Shown: positions 39,748-47,793 of the stretch, one piece after another
Position numbering within the stretch: the first letter of the stretch is position 1
How the letters are laid out: each line of letters opens with the position of its first letter
NCBI GenBank assembly: GCA_052148155.1
Contig: JBKQIY010000197.1
Location: 1 to 61,528 of the forward strand
Direction of reading: 5' to 3'
Origin: JBBQER01 sp052148155
GTDB lineage: Bacteria; Actinomycetota; Acidimicrobiia; IMCC26256; PALSA-610
DNA: 61,528 nt
The notes under the pieces: model-generated
Databases searched by the model: none
Told to the model about the DNA's origin: nothing
Seen by the model: the letters and a program-made list of their open reading frames with translations, nothing else
Position numbers and translations under genes: made by a program

Positions 39748-40665
39748 ATGATGCCCATCACGCCGACCGAGAAGATCTGGATGAACGGCGAGCTCATCCC
39801 GTGGGGGGACGCACGTATCCACGTGCTCACCCACACGTTGCATTACGGCACCGGCGTGTTCGAAGGCATCCGTGCCTATGAGACCGAGCGGGGGCCGGCA
39901 GTGTTCCGCCTCACCGAGCACGTGGAACGCTTGTTCAACTCGGCGCGCATCATGTTGATGGATATCCCGTACACGGTCGATCAGATTGTGACCGCGGTGA
40001 AGGACACGGTACGCGCCACGGGTCTGCCCTCGTGCTACATCCGACCGATCGCGTACTACGGCTACGGCGAGATGGGTCTGAACACGTTGCCATGCGACGT
40101 GGACGTCTCGATCGCGTGCTGGCCGTGGGGCGCCTACCTGGGCGACGACGCGGTCACCAAGGGCGTGCGGATGAAGATCTCGTCGTGGACGCGCCACGAC
40201 CACAACACGATGCCGCCGCTGTCGAAGACCACCGGGAACTACGTGAACTCGTCGTTGGCGAAAGTCGAAGCCCTCAAAGCGGGCTACGACGAAGCGATCA
40301 TGCTCAACCCCGACGGGCTCGTGTCGGAGTGCACCGGCGAGAACATCTTCGCGGCACGCCGTGGGATCCTCGTCACGCCGCCAGTGTCGGCGGGTGCGCT
40401 GCCCGGCATCACCCAGGACTCTGTGACGACGATCGCGCACGATCACGGATTCGAGGTCGTGGTCGACGACCTGTCGCGCAGTGATCTGTACGTCGCCGAA
40501 GAGATGTTCGTGTGCGGCACCGCGGCCGAGGTTTCCGCCGTGAACTCGGTCGACGACCGTGTGATCCCGTGTCCGGGTGCGATGACCAAAGTGATCGCTA
40601 ACGAGTACGGGCACGCCGTGCGCGGCCAGGTCGACAAGTACAAGGAATGGTGTGAGCTCGTATGA
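39748..40665 (+). CDS. ilvE: Branched-chain amino acid aminotransferase
   Basis: A 305-residue fold-type IV PLP transaminase. Motifs are HTLHYGTGVFEGIRAYET (about 30-47), the PLP-Lys segment LSKTTGNYVNSSLAK, and EECTGENIFAARRG-like SECTGENIFA, followed by ALPGITQDSVTTIA. It carries out the last step of Ile, Leu and Val synthesis, with glutamate as amino donor. Two adjacent ATG codons (39748, 39751) are possible starts. The stop overlaps the cimA start by four bases (ATGA, 40662-40665), so the two are translated together. Confidence 0.94.
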   Translation: MMPITPTEKIWMNGELIPWGDARIHVLTHTLHYGTGVFEGIRAYETERGPAVFRLTEHVERLFNSARIMLMDIPYTVDQIVTAVKDTVRATGLPSCYIRPIAYYGYGEMGLNTLPCDVDVSIACWPWGAYLGDDAVTKGVRMKISSWTRHDHNTMPPLSKTTGNYVNSSLAKVEALKAGYDEAIMLNPDGLVSECTGENIFAARRGILVTPPVSAGALPGITQDSVTTIAHDHGFEVVVDDLSRSDLYVAEEMFVCGTAAEVSAVNSVDDRVIPCPGAMTKVIANEYGHAVRGQVDKYKEWCELV

Positions 40666-42302
40666 CGTCGCACCCACTCCCCGAACGCGTCGAGATCTAC
40701 GACACAACCTTGCGGGACGGAGCGCAGCTCGAGGGGATCTCACTCACTGTTGAAGACAAGCTGCGCATCGCCGAACAGCTCGACTGGCTCGGCGTGCACT
40801 ACATCGAGGCTGGCTGGCCGGGCGCGAACCCCAAAGACGACGAGCTGTTCCGCCGCGCGCCACGCGAACTTCAGCTCGCGACGTCCACGCTCGTTGCGTT
40901 CGGGTCGACCCGCCGAGTCAAGGGAAAGGTCGACAGCGACGACACCCTGCGCCATCTTGTCGAGGCCAACGTCTCCACCGCCTGCATCGTCGGCAAAGCG
41001 TGGGATTACCACGTGCTCGAGGCGCTCGGTACCACCCTGGACGAGGGCGAGGCCATGGTCGCCGACTCGGTCGAGTTCCTTCGTGGCGCCGGTATGAACG
41101 TGTTGTTCGACGCCGAACACTTCTTCGACGGCTACAAGCGCAACCCCGAGTTTGCGCTCCGAGTGCTCGAGGCGGCGGCAACCAACGGCGCGTCGCATGT
41201 TGTGCTGTGCGACACCAACGGCGGCGCGTTGCCGCACGAGGTCGCACGGATCGTGGCCGAAGTCGTGACCTACCTCGGCGACGACGTACGCGTGGCGGTC
41301 CACCTGCACGACGACGGCGGGACCGGGGTGGCCAACGCGCTGGCCGGCGTGCTCGGCGGCGCAACCCAGGTGCAGGGAACGATCAACGGATACGGCGAAC
41401 GCACCGGAAACTGCAACTTGACCGCGATCATCCCGAACCTGTCCTTGAAGATGGGCATCGAGACGATTCCGCCGGACCGCATGGCTCGTTTGACACCCGT
41501 CGCCCATCACGTCGCCGAACTCGTGAACATGCCGCTCAATCCCCAAGCCGCCTACGTGGGTCACTCCGCGTTCGCGCACAAGGCGGGCTTGCACATGAGC
41601 GCGATCGCGAAGCGACCCGACGCCTACGAGCACCTGTCGCCCGACGTTGTCGGCAACGGCACCAGATTCGTCGTGTCGGAACTGGCGGGCAAGTCGACGC
41701 TGGTGCTCAAAGCGAAGGAGCTCGGCCTCGACCTCGACGGACCCCAGCTCGCCGAAGTGGTCGAGCAGCTGAAGCGACTCGAGCACGAGGGGTACCACTT
41801 CGAGGTCGCCGACGGATCACTCGAGCTGCTCATGCGGCGCGCGACCGGGTGGGAACCAGACTGGTTTCACGTCGAGTCGTTCCGCGTGATCACCGATGAT
41901 CGCGCCGGCGTCGAAACCCTGACCGACGAGACCGCAGCGACGGTCACGACCGAGGCCACCGTGAAGGTCCGCCACGGCGGCCAGCGCGTCATCGCGACCG
42001 CCGAGGGCAACGGTCCGGTCAACGCGCTCGACCGTGCATTGCGCGACGCGCTCGACGGCCGCTTCCCGGCACTCGAGCGCGTCCACCTGACCGACTACAA
42101 GGTGCGTGTGCTCGACACCCAAAAAGGGACGGGCGCGGTCACCCGGGTGCTGATCGACTCGACCGACGGCGACCAGACCTGGACCACGATCGGCGTGAAC
42201 GAGAACATCATCGAGGCGTCGTGGCAGGCGTTGCTCGACTCGATCCACTTCGGCCTGCTGCGCGCGGGTGAGCCAGCCCAGCTGCGCAGGCCCACATCGT
42301 GA
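40662..42302 (+). CDS. cimA: (R)-citramalate synthase
   Basis: A 546-residue LeuA-superfamily enzyme of the CimA type: IYDTTLRDGAQLEGISLTVE (about 11-30; GAQLEG where LeuA has GEQSPG), VHLHDDGGTGVANAL with the metal His pair, GYGERTGNCNL, and a C-terminal regulatory domain (about 420-540). It condenses pyruvate with acetyl-CoA to citramalate, feeding isoleucine synthesis without threonine. It differs clearly in motif and position from the window's LeuA. As the last gene of leuB-ilvE-cimA it is under the Val/Ile leader. Confidence 0.92.
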   Translation: MTSHPLPERVEIYDTTLRDGAQLEGISLTVEDKLRIAEQLDWLGVHYIEAGWPGANPKDDELFRRAPRELQLATSTLVAFGSTRRVKGKVDSDDTLRHLVEANVSTACIVGKAWDYHVLEALGTTLDEGEAMVADSVEFLRGAGMNVLFDAEHFFDGYKRNPEFALRVLEAAATNGASHVVLCDTNGGALPHEVARIVAEVVTYLGDDVRVAVHLHDDGGTGVANALAGVLGGATQVQGTINGYGERTGNCNLTAIIPNLSLKMGIETIPPDRMARLTPVAHHVAELVNMPLNPQAAYVGHSAFAHKAGLHMSAIAKRPDAYEHLSPDVVGNGTRFVVSELAGKSTLVLKAKELGLDLDGPQLAEVVEQLKRLEHEGYHFEVADGSLELLMRRATGWEPDWFHVESFRVITDDRAGVETLTDETAATVTTEATVKVRHGGQRVIATAEGNGPVNALDRALRDALDGRFPALERVHLTDYKVRVLDTQKGTGAVTRVLIDSTDGDQTWTTIGVNENIIEASWQALLDSIHFGLLRAGEPAQLRRPTS

Positions 42303-42387
42303 CCGGTACGGCGTGGCAACGAACGGCCCCAGCACCTCATCGCACGTATGCCTGCGACAACTGGCGTCTCCAGTAACTTCGTAGGCG

Positions 42388-42924
42388 ATGCCTACTGACC
42401 CGTTCGTGCCGTCGGAACTCGCGGACCGGCCCCGTCAGCAGCAGAACCTTCCTCCCGGCTTGGCGCCGCCACCCGCTCGCGACTGGCGTGCCGACCGTCC
42501 CGGCGACCTGACGGGCGCGGCCACCGAAGGTTCGTTGCTCGGCCGTCCCGGACCGAACGTCGGCTATGCGTACACGTTGGCCGCACGGGCCGTCGGGGCG
42601 CTTCGGATGTCTGCGCTCGAACATGACGCCGACGTTGTCGCGGTGATCGCGGAGATCGCCGGCAAGCGCGCGGCGCACTTTGGGCGGGCTCCGGTCATGG
42701 CCGACATCGACGTCGCGATTGCGCTGCTCGGTTACGACGGCCTCGTCGACGACGACTTCGTCGCGCTGCGGGCCCGCCTCGTACACGATGCAGCACACGA
42801 CTACATCCGCCGTCGCGAGCTCGTCGACGCGGTTCCTGAAGCTCTGCTCCCGATGCGGATGGCGGAACTGATCGGCTCAGTTGAGGACTGGCGATCCCAA
42901 CTCCGAGCCATCACTGCGGCCTGA
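42388..42924 (+). CDS. Conserved-type hypothetical protein
   Basis: A 178-residue protein. The first 55 residues are Pro/Arg-rich and probably disordered; the rest is helical with VGYAYTLAARAVGALRMSALEHDADVV split over two helices and a HDAAHDYIRRRELVDAVP segment. No family or catalytic motif was recognised, and no signal peptide or membrane helix is present. It ends four bases before the acyl-CoA dehydrogenase start, so the two are probably co-transcribed. That is the only clue to function. Confidence 0.6.
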   Translation: MPTDPFVPSELADRPRQQQNLPPGLAPPPARDWRADRPGDLTGAATEGSLLGRPGPNVGYAYTLAARAVGALRMSALEHDADVVAVIAEIAGKRAAHFGRAPVMADIDVAIALLGYDGLVDDDFVALRARLVHDAAHDYIRRRELVDAVPEALLPMRMAELIGSVEDWRSQLRAITAA

Positions 42925-42928
42925 CGGC

Positions 42929-44071
42929 GTGAGCGGGTTCGTTCTCCCCGACGAATACGTCGAGTTGCGAGCGTCGTTACGGCGGCTGGCCGAAGCGCAC
43001 ATCGCGCCCAACGCCGCCGACGCCGACGAGCGCGAGGCGTACCCGTGGCCGAGCTGGCATGCCTGGCGTGACGCCGGCTTCGCGGGGTTGGCGTTTCCCG
43101 AGGAGTACGGCGGTCAGGGCGGCGGGATCCTCGCGCATGCGATCGCGGTCGAGGAAGTCGCACGGGTCTGCGCGTCTTCGTCGCTGTTCACGTTCATCTC
43201 GAAGCTTGCAATGACGCCCGTGCTCGACCACGGCTCCGACGCGCTCAAACAGAAGTACGTCACGCAGGTCGCGTCGGGCGCGTGCCAAGCGTCGTATTGT
43301 CTGTCGGAAGCCGATGCGGGCAGCGACGTGTCGGGCATGCGCACACGAGCCGTTCGTGACGGCGACCATTACCTGCTCACCGGCCACAAGCTTTGGATCA
43401 CCAACGCAGGTGTGAGCGACTTCTACACTGTGTTCGCGAAAACCGACCCCGATGCCGGACATCGGGGCATCAGCTGCTTCGTCGTGGAGAAGACGTTTCC
43501 CGGCTTCAGCGTCTCGAAGCTCGAGCGCAAACTCGGGGTGCGCGGCTCTCCCACCGGCGAGATCGCACTCGAGGAGTGTCCGGTGCCGGCCGAAAACCTG
43601 ATCGGCGAAGCCGGCCGTGGCTTCGGGTACGCGATGGGTGCGCTCGACCGGTCGCGGCCGCTCGTCGGTGCCCAAGCGCTCGGCATCGCCCGGGGCGCGC
43701 TCGAGCTCGCAGCGAACTACGTCCGTGAACGCAAACAATTCGGCTCGCGCCTCGCCGACTTCCAAGGACTGCAGTTCATGCTCGCCGACATGGCGACCCA
43801 GGTCGAGGCCGCCGCACTGCTCGTGTACCGAGCGTGCTCGCTGCTCGACGCGGGTCTCCCCGACACCGGCAGCGCCTCCTCGATGGCGAAGCTGTTCGCG
43901 TCCGACACGGCGATGCGGGTCACGACCGACTGCGTCCAACTGCTCGGCGGCGTCGGCTACACGAAGGATCTGCCCGCCGAACGGTTCTTGCGCGACGCGA
44001 AGATCACCCAGATCTACGAAGGCACCAATCAGATCCAACGCGTCGTGATCGCCAAGCATCTCCTCGCATGA
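42929..44071 (+). CDS. Acyl-CoA dehydrogenase (short/branched-chain type)
   Basis: A 380-residue acyl-CoA dehydrogenase of the mitochondrial-like subgroup: AFPEEYGGQGGG, QASYCLSEADAGSDVSGMRT, LLTGHKLWITNAG, RKQFGSRLADFQGLQFMLAD and the catalytic loop QIYEGTNQIQRVVIAKHLL, where the Glu in YEGTN is the base. It oxidises short or branched acyl-CoA with electrons to ETF. Its position beside branched-chain amino acid genes would suit isobutyryl- or methylbutyryl-CoA, but that is only context. GTG 42929 was chosen because it follows the preceding stop by four bases. Confidence 0.87.
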   Translation: MSGFVLPDEYVELRASLRRLAEAHIAPNAADADEREAYPWPSWHAWRDAGFAGLAFPEEYGGQGGGILAHAIAVEEVARVCASSSLFTFISKLAMTPVLDHGSDALKQKYVTQVASGACQASYCLSEADAGSDVSGMRTRAVRDGDHYLLTGHKLWITNAGVSDFYTVFAKTDPDAGHRGISCFVVEKTFPGFSVSKLERKLGVRGSPTGEIALEECPVPAENLIGEAGRGFGYAMGALDRSRPLVGAQALGIARGALELAANYVRERKQFGSRLADFQGLQFMLADMATQVEAAALLVYRACSLLDAGLPDTGSASSMAKLFASDTAMRVTTDCVQLLGGVGYTKDLPAERFLRDAKITQIYEGTNQIQRVVIAKHLLA

Positions 44072-44141
44072 GTTGCCGGGCCCAACACGAAGGTCCCGAC
44101 GCGGCGTCCCGTCGTGGTCGCGGACCGGAGGTCGGCGCGCC

Positions 44142-45566
44142 ATGAACGACGTCCGGTTGCGCTTCTCCCCGGCACCGACGGGCGACATGCACATCGGCAA
44201 CATGCGCACTGCGCTGTACAACTGGTTGCAGGCGCGTCACATCGGCGGCATATTCATCCTCCGTATCGAAGACACTGACGTCGCGCGCTCGACCGACGAA
44301 TCGATCGAACAGATCCAGCATGTCCTTCGCTGGGCCGGCCTCGACTGGGACGAAGGGCCGTACCTGCAAAGCGCCCGATTCGACCAATACCTCGGCGCCG
44401 CGCAGCGGCTCCTCGACGCCGGCGATGCGTACGAGTGTTTCTGCACCGAGGCCGAGGTACGGCAACGCAACGAGCAGGCCAGACGCGACGCCAGAGCCCC
44501 CGGCTACGACGGCCGCTGCCGGAATCTCACCCCCGAACGGCGAGCTGCGCTCGTGGCGCAAAGAACGCCGCGATCAGTTCGATTTGCCACGCCCGACGAG
44601 GGACGGAGCACCTTCGTCGACGTCGTCCGGGGCGAGGTCAGCGTCGAATGGGCGACGATCTCGGATTTCGTGATCGTGCGCTCGAACGGCACGCCCGTGT
44701 TCTTTTTGGCCAACGCGGTCGACGACATCGACATGAGGATCACCCACGTGCTGCGCGGCGATGATCTGCTCGACTCGACCCACCGTGTCCTCGCGCTGCG
44801 CCGCGCGCTCGGCCACGACGACCAACCGGTGTACGCACACATGCCGATGATCCTCGGTCCAGGCGGCGCCAAGCTCTCGAAACGTCATGGCGCCGTCTCG
44901 GTCGAGGAGTACCGCGACGCCGGCTATCTCCCAGGCGCGTTCGTCAATTACCTCGCGCTGCTCGGTTGGGGGCCCGAAGACGGTCGCGAGGTCCTCACCA
45001 CCGACGAGTTGACCGAAGAGTTCGATGTCGCTCGGGTTACACCGTCGCCGGCGACCTTCGATCCGAAGAAGCTCGAATGGATGAACGGTGAGCACATTCG
45101 CCGAATGTCGCTCGCGGCGTTGGCGAGCGAGACACTGCCGTTCGCACGACAGCGCTACGGCGCGCACCTCGACGTGCGAGTGTTCGAACGCGCCGTCGCG
45201 CTCGCGCAAGAACGCGCGACGACGCTCGTACAGATCGCCGAACAAGCACAATTTTTGTTCGTTCCCGACGAGCAGTTCGTCGTCGACGAGAATTCGTGGA
45301 AAAAAGTTGTGACCACGGAGAGCGCGAACGATGTGTTCGACGCAGTGATCGAATTCTTGGAGCGTTGCGATTGGGGCGACGCGATCGATGTGCGACCACC
45401 GATTGCCGAACTTGGGTTGAAACCGGGCAAAGTGATGCACGTGTTGTATGCCGCGATCGAGGGCACAAGCGCGGGTCTGCCGCTGTTCGATTCGATCGCG
45501 CTGCTCGGCAAAGAGCGAAGCCTTCGGCGGTTGCGCGCGGCGCGGGCGAGGCTCGACGCCGGGTGA
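44142..45566 (+). CDS. gltX: Glutamyl-tRNA synthetase
   Basis: A 474-residue class I synthetase with PTGDMHIGNMRTALYNWLQA (HIGN at 17-20 as the HIGH motif), RIEDTDVARSTDES, and KLSKRHGAVSVEEY as the KMSKS loop. A helical anticodon-binding domain occupies about 320-474. It charges tRNA-Glu and, in organisms lacking GlnRS, also tRNA-Gln for later amidation by GatCAB. Both tRNAs lie about 700 bases downstream. ATG 44142 gives the standard N-terminus. Its stop overlaps the next gene's GTG (GTGA). Confidence 0.93.
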   Translation: MNDVRLRFSPAPTGDMHIGNMRTALYNWLQARHIGGIFILRIEDTDVARSTDESIEQIQHVLRWAGLDWDEGPYLQSARFDQYLGAAQRLLDAGDAYECFCTEAEVRQRNEQARRDARAPGYDGRCRNLTPERRAALVAQRTPRSVRFATPDEGRSTFVDVVRGEVSVEWATISDFVIVRSNGTPVFFLANAVDDIDMRITHVLRGDDLLDSTHRVLALRRALGHDDQPVYAHMPMILGPGGAKLSKRHGAVSVEEYRDAGYLPGAFVNYLALLGWGPEDGREVLTTDELTEEFDVARVTPSPATFDPKKLEWMNGEHIRRMSLAALASETLPFARQRYGAHLDVRVFERAVALAQERATTLVQIAEQAQFLFVPDEQFVVDENSWKKVVTTESANDVFDAVIEFLERCDWGDAIDVRPPIAELGLKPGKVMHVLYAAIEGTSAGLPLFDSIALLGKERSLRRLRAARARLDAG

Positions 45567-46213
45567 TTCGACTGTTCAGATTCGCGCTGCGGACGGGCCT
45601 GCTCATCGCGGCGCTCGTCTTCGCATATCTCGCGGTCACCTTCGTGCAGGTCTGGCTGGCTGCACGCCGAGACGGTGCCCGCCCCTCGCAGGTGATCATC
45701 GTGCTCGGCGCGGCGCAGTACAACGGCCGGCCTTCGGCGGTGCTCGCGGCGCGTCTCGATCACGCGATCGCGCTCTATCGCAGACACCTTGCGCCGGTGA
45801 TCATGGTCACCGGTGGACGCGATTCCGGCCAGCACGACACCGAGGCCGGAGCGAGCGCCGACTACCTGCACCAACACGGCATCCCCGAATCGGCGATCTT
45901 GCGCGAGACGACCGGACGTACGTCGTGGGAGTCGCTCCTCGCCGCCGGCCGGTTCCTTGAGAGCCGACACATGCGACGCGTCGTGCTCGTCTCCGATCCG
46001 TATCACTGCGAGCGCATCGAAGCGATTGCGCATCAGGTGGGCCTCGATGCGGTCACCTCGCCGACCCGTACCAGTCCGATCAAAGGGGTTGCCGCGTTGC
46101 AGCGCATGGTCGGTGAAGCCGTCCGGGTGGCGGCCGGACGGCTGTTCGGATACGCGCGTCTCGATCGCTATCGGTGGGTCGCGAAGCTCGTTCCGGGACT
46201 CGCTACACTCTGA
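45563..46213 (+). CDS. DUF218/YdcF-like membrane-anchored protein
   Basis: A 216-residue protein with one N-terminal membrane segment (about 7-27, ALRTGLLIAALVFAYLAVTF) and a DUF218 domain: VIIVLGAAQYNGRPSAVLAARLDHAI (split at G), VIMVTGGRDSGQHDTEAGAS, and TSWESLLAAGRFLES...VVLVSDPYHCERI. SanA/YdcF/ElyC relatives are exported or membrane-anchored and linked to envelope integrity and polyprenyl-phosphate metabolism; the exact reaction is not settled. GTG 45563 overlaps the gltX stop by four bases. Confidence 0.8.
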   Translation: MIRLFRFALRTGLLIAALVFAYLAVTFVQVWLAARRDGARPSQVIIVLGAAQYNGRPSAVLAARLDHAIALYRRHLAPVIMVTGGRDSGQHDTEAGASADYLHQHGIPESAILRETTGRTSWESLLAAGRFLESRHMRRVVLVSDPYHCERIEAIAHQVGLDAVTSPTRTSPIKGVAALQRMVGEAVRVAAGRLFGYARLDRYRWVAKLVPGLATL

Positions 46214-46270
46214 CCCCGCCGCGATGCCGTGCGGACGTTCATGTCCGCGTCGGGATCTCGGCGCACCCAT

Positions 46271-46342
46271 TCGGGGGTGGTGTAATCGGCAACACGACAG
46301 GTTCTGGTCCTGTAATTGGGGGTTCAATTCCTCCCCCCCGAG
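46271..46342 (+). tRNA. tRNA-Gln (anticodon CTG)
   Basis: A 72-base cloverleaf: acceptor TCGGGGG pairs with CCCCCGA; the anticodon stem ACAGG/CCTGT encloses loop TTCTGGT, giving anticodon CTG; a T-loop TTCAATT is present. CCA is not encoded. tRNA-Glu follows 42 bases downstream, so the pair is probably one transcript. A TACACT -10-like element lies at 46204-46209 inside the end of the DUF218 gene. Confidence 0.93.
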
Positions 46343-46384
46343 CTGGCTCGACGGTGACCGGTACCGTGGTCGAGTCCGAGTCCT

Positions 46385-46460
46385 GGCCCCGTCGTCTAGC
46401 GGCCTAGGACGCCGCCCTCTCAAGGCGGAAGCGGCGGTTCGAATCCGCTCGGGGCTGCCA
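46385..46460 (+). tRNA. tRNA-Glu (anticodon CTC)
   Basis: A 76-base cloverleaf including an encoded CCA at 46458-46460. The acceptor GGCCCCG pairs with CGGGGCT (the first pair is G-T), the anticodon stem CCGCC/GGCGG encloses CTCTCAA, giving anticodon CTC, and the T-arm is GGCGG-TTCGAAT-CCGCT. The sequence is close to the usual actinobacterial tRNA-Glu. Confidence 0.95.
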
Positions 46461-46463
46461 GGA

Positions 46464-46505
46464 ACGAGATGAGTCCCAGGTCTTTCGACCCGGGACTCAT
46501 CTCGT
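46464..46505. terminator. Long hairpin between tRNA-Glu and the convergent small gene
   Basis: ACGAGATGAGTCCC (46464-46477) pairs perfectly with GGGACTCATCTCGT (46492-46505), and the loop can form a further GGTC-TTTC-GACC stem. The 14-base-pair hairpin begins three bases after the tRNA CCA and ends two bases before the stop of the minus-strand gene, so it can end transcripts from both sides. No long T-run follows on either strand. Confidence 0.7.
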
Positions 46506-46507
46506 GT

Positions 46508-46741
46508 TCAACCCTCGACGCGGATCTCATCGCCCGCGACCACGAGGGTGCACGGCAAGCCCAAAAGATCGAGTGCGTCGCGTGTCGCGAACGATGTCGA
46601 AACGAGGTCGACGACATCACCGCGATGAGATCCGGTCGTGATGGTGCACGAGATCGCGACGCCGTCATCGCGCGTGTCCGCAGAGAGGATGAACGCGTCG
46701 TAGCGGCCGTCTTCGAGCGCAGCGTCGCGCTCATCGGACAT
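46508..46741 (-). CDS. Small hypothetical protein (77 residues)
   Basis: A 77-residue soluble protein, starting MSDERDAALEDGRYDAFILS, with a predicted beta-barrel-like pattern (VAISCTITTGSHRGDVVDLVS, LGLPCTLVVAGDEIRVEG). I recognise the pattern as common in actinobacteria but have no function for it. ATG 46741 was preferred over a longer form from 46834, since the extra residues have no conserved look and would cross the HU promoter. It ends two bases from a strong hairpin. Confidence 0.6.
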   Translation of the reverse strand: MSDERDAALEDGRYDAFILSADTRDDGVAISCTITTGSHRGDVVDLVSTSFATRDALDLLGLPCTLVVAGDEIRVEG

Positions 46742-46805
46742 ATCAAAAGCATCGCACACTGCGCGCGAACAGTGGTCGATGTACGCGCGTGACGTGCGTG
46801 AATGC

Positions 46806-46834
46806 TTGACCTTCGCGCTTGATTGGGTTCTCAT
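46806..46834 (+). promoter_or_regulatory. Promoter of the HU gene
   Basis: TTGACC (46806-46811) and TCTCAT (46829-46834) are separated by 17 bases. The predicted 5' untranslated region is about 30 bases and contains GGAGG at 46858-46862, eight bases before the GTG start, an ideal ribosome site. Both elements lie within a long antisense frame that I did not use for the 77-residue gene. Confidence 0.5.
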
Positions 46835-46870
46835 GTCTTCGACACACGCCGATGCGCGGAGGTTCTACCC

Positions 46871-47149
46871 GTGAATAAGGGTGAGCTCGTCGAATCGATC
46901 GCGAGCGCTGCAAATCTCAGTAAGACGGATGCGGAGAGCGCGTTGAACGCGTTCATCGGGTCCGTTCAGTCCGCAGTTGCGGATGGTGACAAGGTCACGC
47001 TTCCGGGTTTCGGCACATTCGCGCCGTCTGCCCGGAAAGCGCGCACCGGCATGAACCCGCAGACTCGCGAGCCCATTCAGATCGCCGCTTCGAACTCGGT
47101 GAAGTTCACCGTGGGCTCCGATTTCAAAAAGCGCGTCAACGGATCTTGA
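46871..47149 (+). CDS. hup: HU-family DNA-binding protein
   Basis: A 92-residue HU: MNKGELVESIASAANLSKTD at the start (GTG), the beta-arm core VTLPGFGTFAPSARKARTGMNPQTRE with the conserved RxGxNPxT tip, and IAASNSVKFTVGSDFKKRVNGS. HU dimers bend and compact DNA in the nucleoid. Unlike mycobacterial and streptomycete HupB/HupS there is no Lys/Ala-rich tail; that type of sequence is encoded by a separate gene 103 bases downstream. GGAGG eight bases upstream marks the start. Confidence 0.94.
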   Translation: MNKGELVESIASAANLSKTDAESALNAFIGSVQSAVADGDKVTLPGFGTFAPSARKARTGMNPQTREPIQIAASNSVKFTVGSDFKKRVNGS

Positions 47150-47194
47150 TGGCGTAGGGCGCGGGGTTCACTCCCTCGCGTACCGAATGACCCC

Positions 47195-47208
47195 GAAGTT
47201 CGAACTTC
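47195..47208. promoter_or_regulatory. 14-base perfect palindrome between HU and the H1-like gene
   Basis: GAAGTTCGAACTTC is a perfect 14-base palindrome, 45 bases before the H1-like start. A second perfect palindrome, GAGAGCGCTCTC, lies at 47224-47235. Either could be a binding site for a dimeric regulator of the downstream gene. The binding protein is unknown, and the regular actinobacterial LexA box does not match. Confidence 0.4.
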
Positions 47209-47252
47209 CCGTTGGTTGAGTGAGAGAGCGCTCTCCATGAAAGGTGGTGCCC

Positions 47253-47603
47253 GTGCCTCCGGCTAAGAAGGCAACGAAGAAGAGGGCTGCCAAGAAGGCA
47301 CCCGCCAAGAAGCGCAAGGCCGCAAAGAAGGCTCCCGCCAAGAAGCGGGCAGCGAAGAAGGCGACCAAGAAGCGGGCAGCGAAGAAGGCTCCCGCCAAGA
47401 AGCGCAAGGCCGCCAAAAAAGCTCCCGCCAAGAAGCGGGCAGCGAAGAAGGCGACCAAGAAGGCTCCCGCCAAGAAGCGCAAGGCCGCCAAAAAGGCCCC
47501 CGCTAAGAAGCGGAAGGCCACGAAGCGCAAAGCCGCGAAGAAGGCGCCTGCCAAGCGGGCGACTAGACGCACGGTTCGTAAGCGCACCGCAAAGCGGGGC
47601 TGA
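47253..47603 (+). CDS. Histone H1-like Lys/Ala/Pro-rich repetitive protein
   Basis: A 116-residue protein built almost only from Lys, Ala, Arg, Pro and Thr in the repeating pattern KKAPAKKRKAAKKAPAKKR with KKATKKRAA variants, closing with ATRRTVRKRTAKRG. It has no HU domain. Such tails bind DNA non-specifically and compact it. GTG 47253 was chosen because GAAAGG lies eight bases upstream (47239-47244); GTG 47244 and 47247 are in frame but too close. The DNA itself is a degenerate tandem repeat of about 30-60 bases, so length variation between strains is expected. Confidence 0.85.
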   Translation: MPPAKKATKKRAAKKAPAKKRKAAKKAPAKKRAAKKATKKRAAKKAPAKKRKAAKKAPAKKRAAKKATKKAPAKKRKAAKKAPAKKRKATKRKAAKKAPAKRATRRTVRKRTAKRG

Positions 47604-47623
47604 GCCGGAACACGGCAAAGTCG

Positions 47624-47655
47624 AAGGGTCCGGATCTTCCGATCCGGGCCCTTTT
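47624..47655 (+). terminator. Intrinsic terminator after the H1-like gene
   Basis: AAGGGTCCGGATC pairs with GATCCGGGCCCTT around a TTCC loop (13 pairs with one G-T), and TTTT is at the 3' side (47652-47655). It ends the HU/H1-like transcription unit, 21 bases after the stop codon. Confidence 0.85.
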
Positions 47656-47793
47656 GCAATTGGTCCCGTCGACGTGTCTCGGTCGACGCGTCTGGGTCGA
47701 CATGTCTGCGCGGTCGGACCTTCAGTGCACCTCGACGGGGCGGCCCGCGACGCGCCAACAGTTCGGTCGTGCAGGCCGGTCCGCGCTCGCGGT

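Noticed and set aside
47253..47603. Tandem repeat that might be a CRISPR-like or satellite array
   Set aside because: The repetition comes from Lys/Ala codon runs in a single open frame with a start, ribosome site and terminator. There are no unique spacers.
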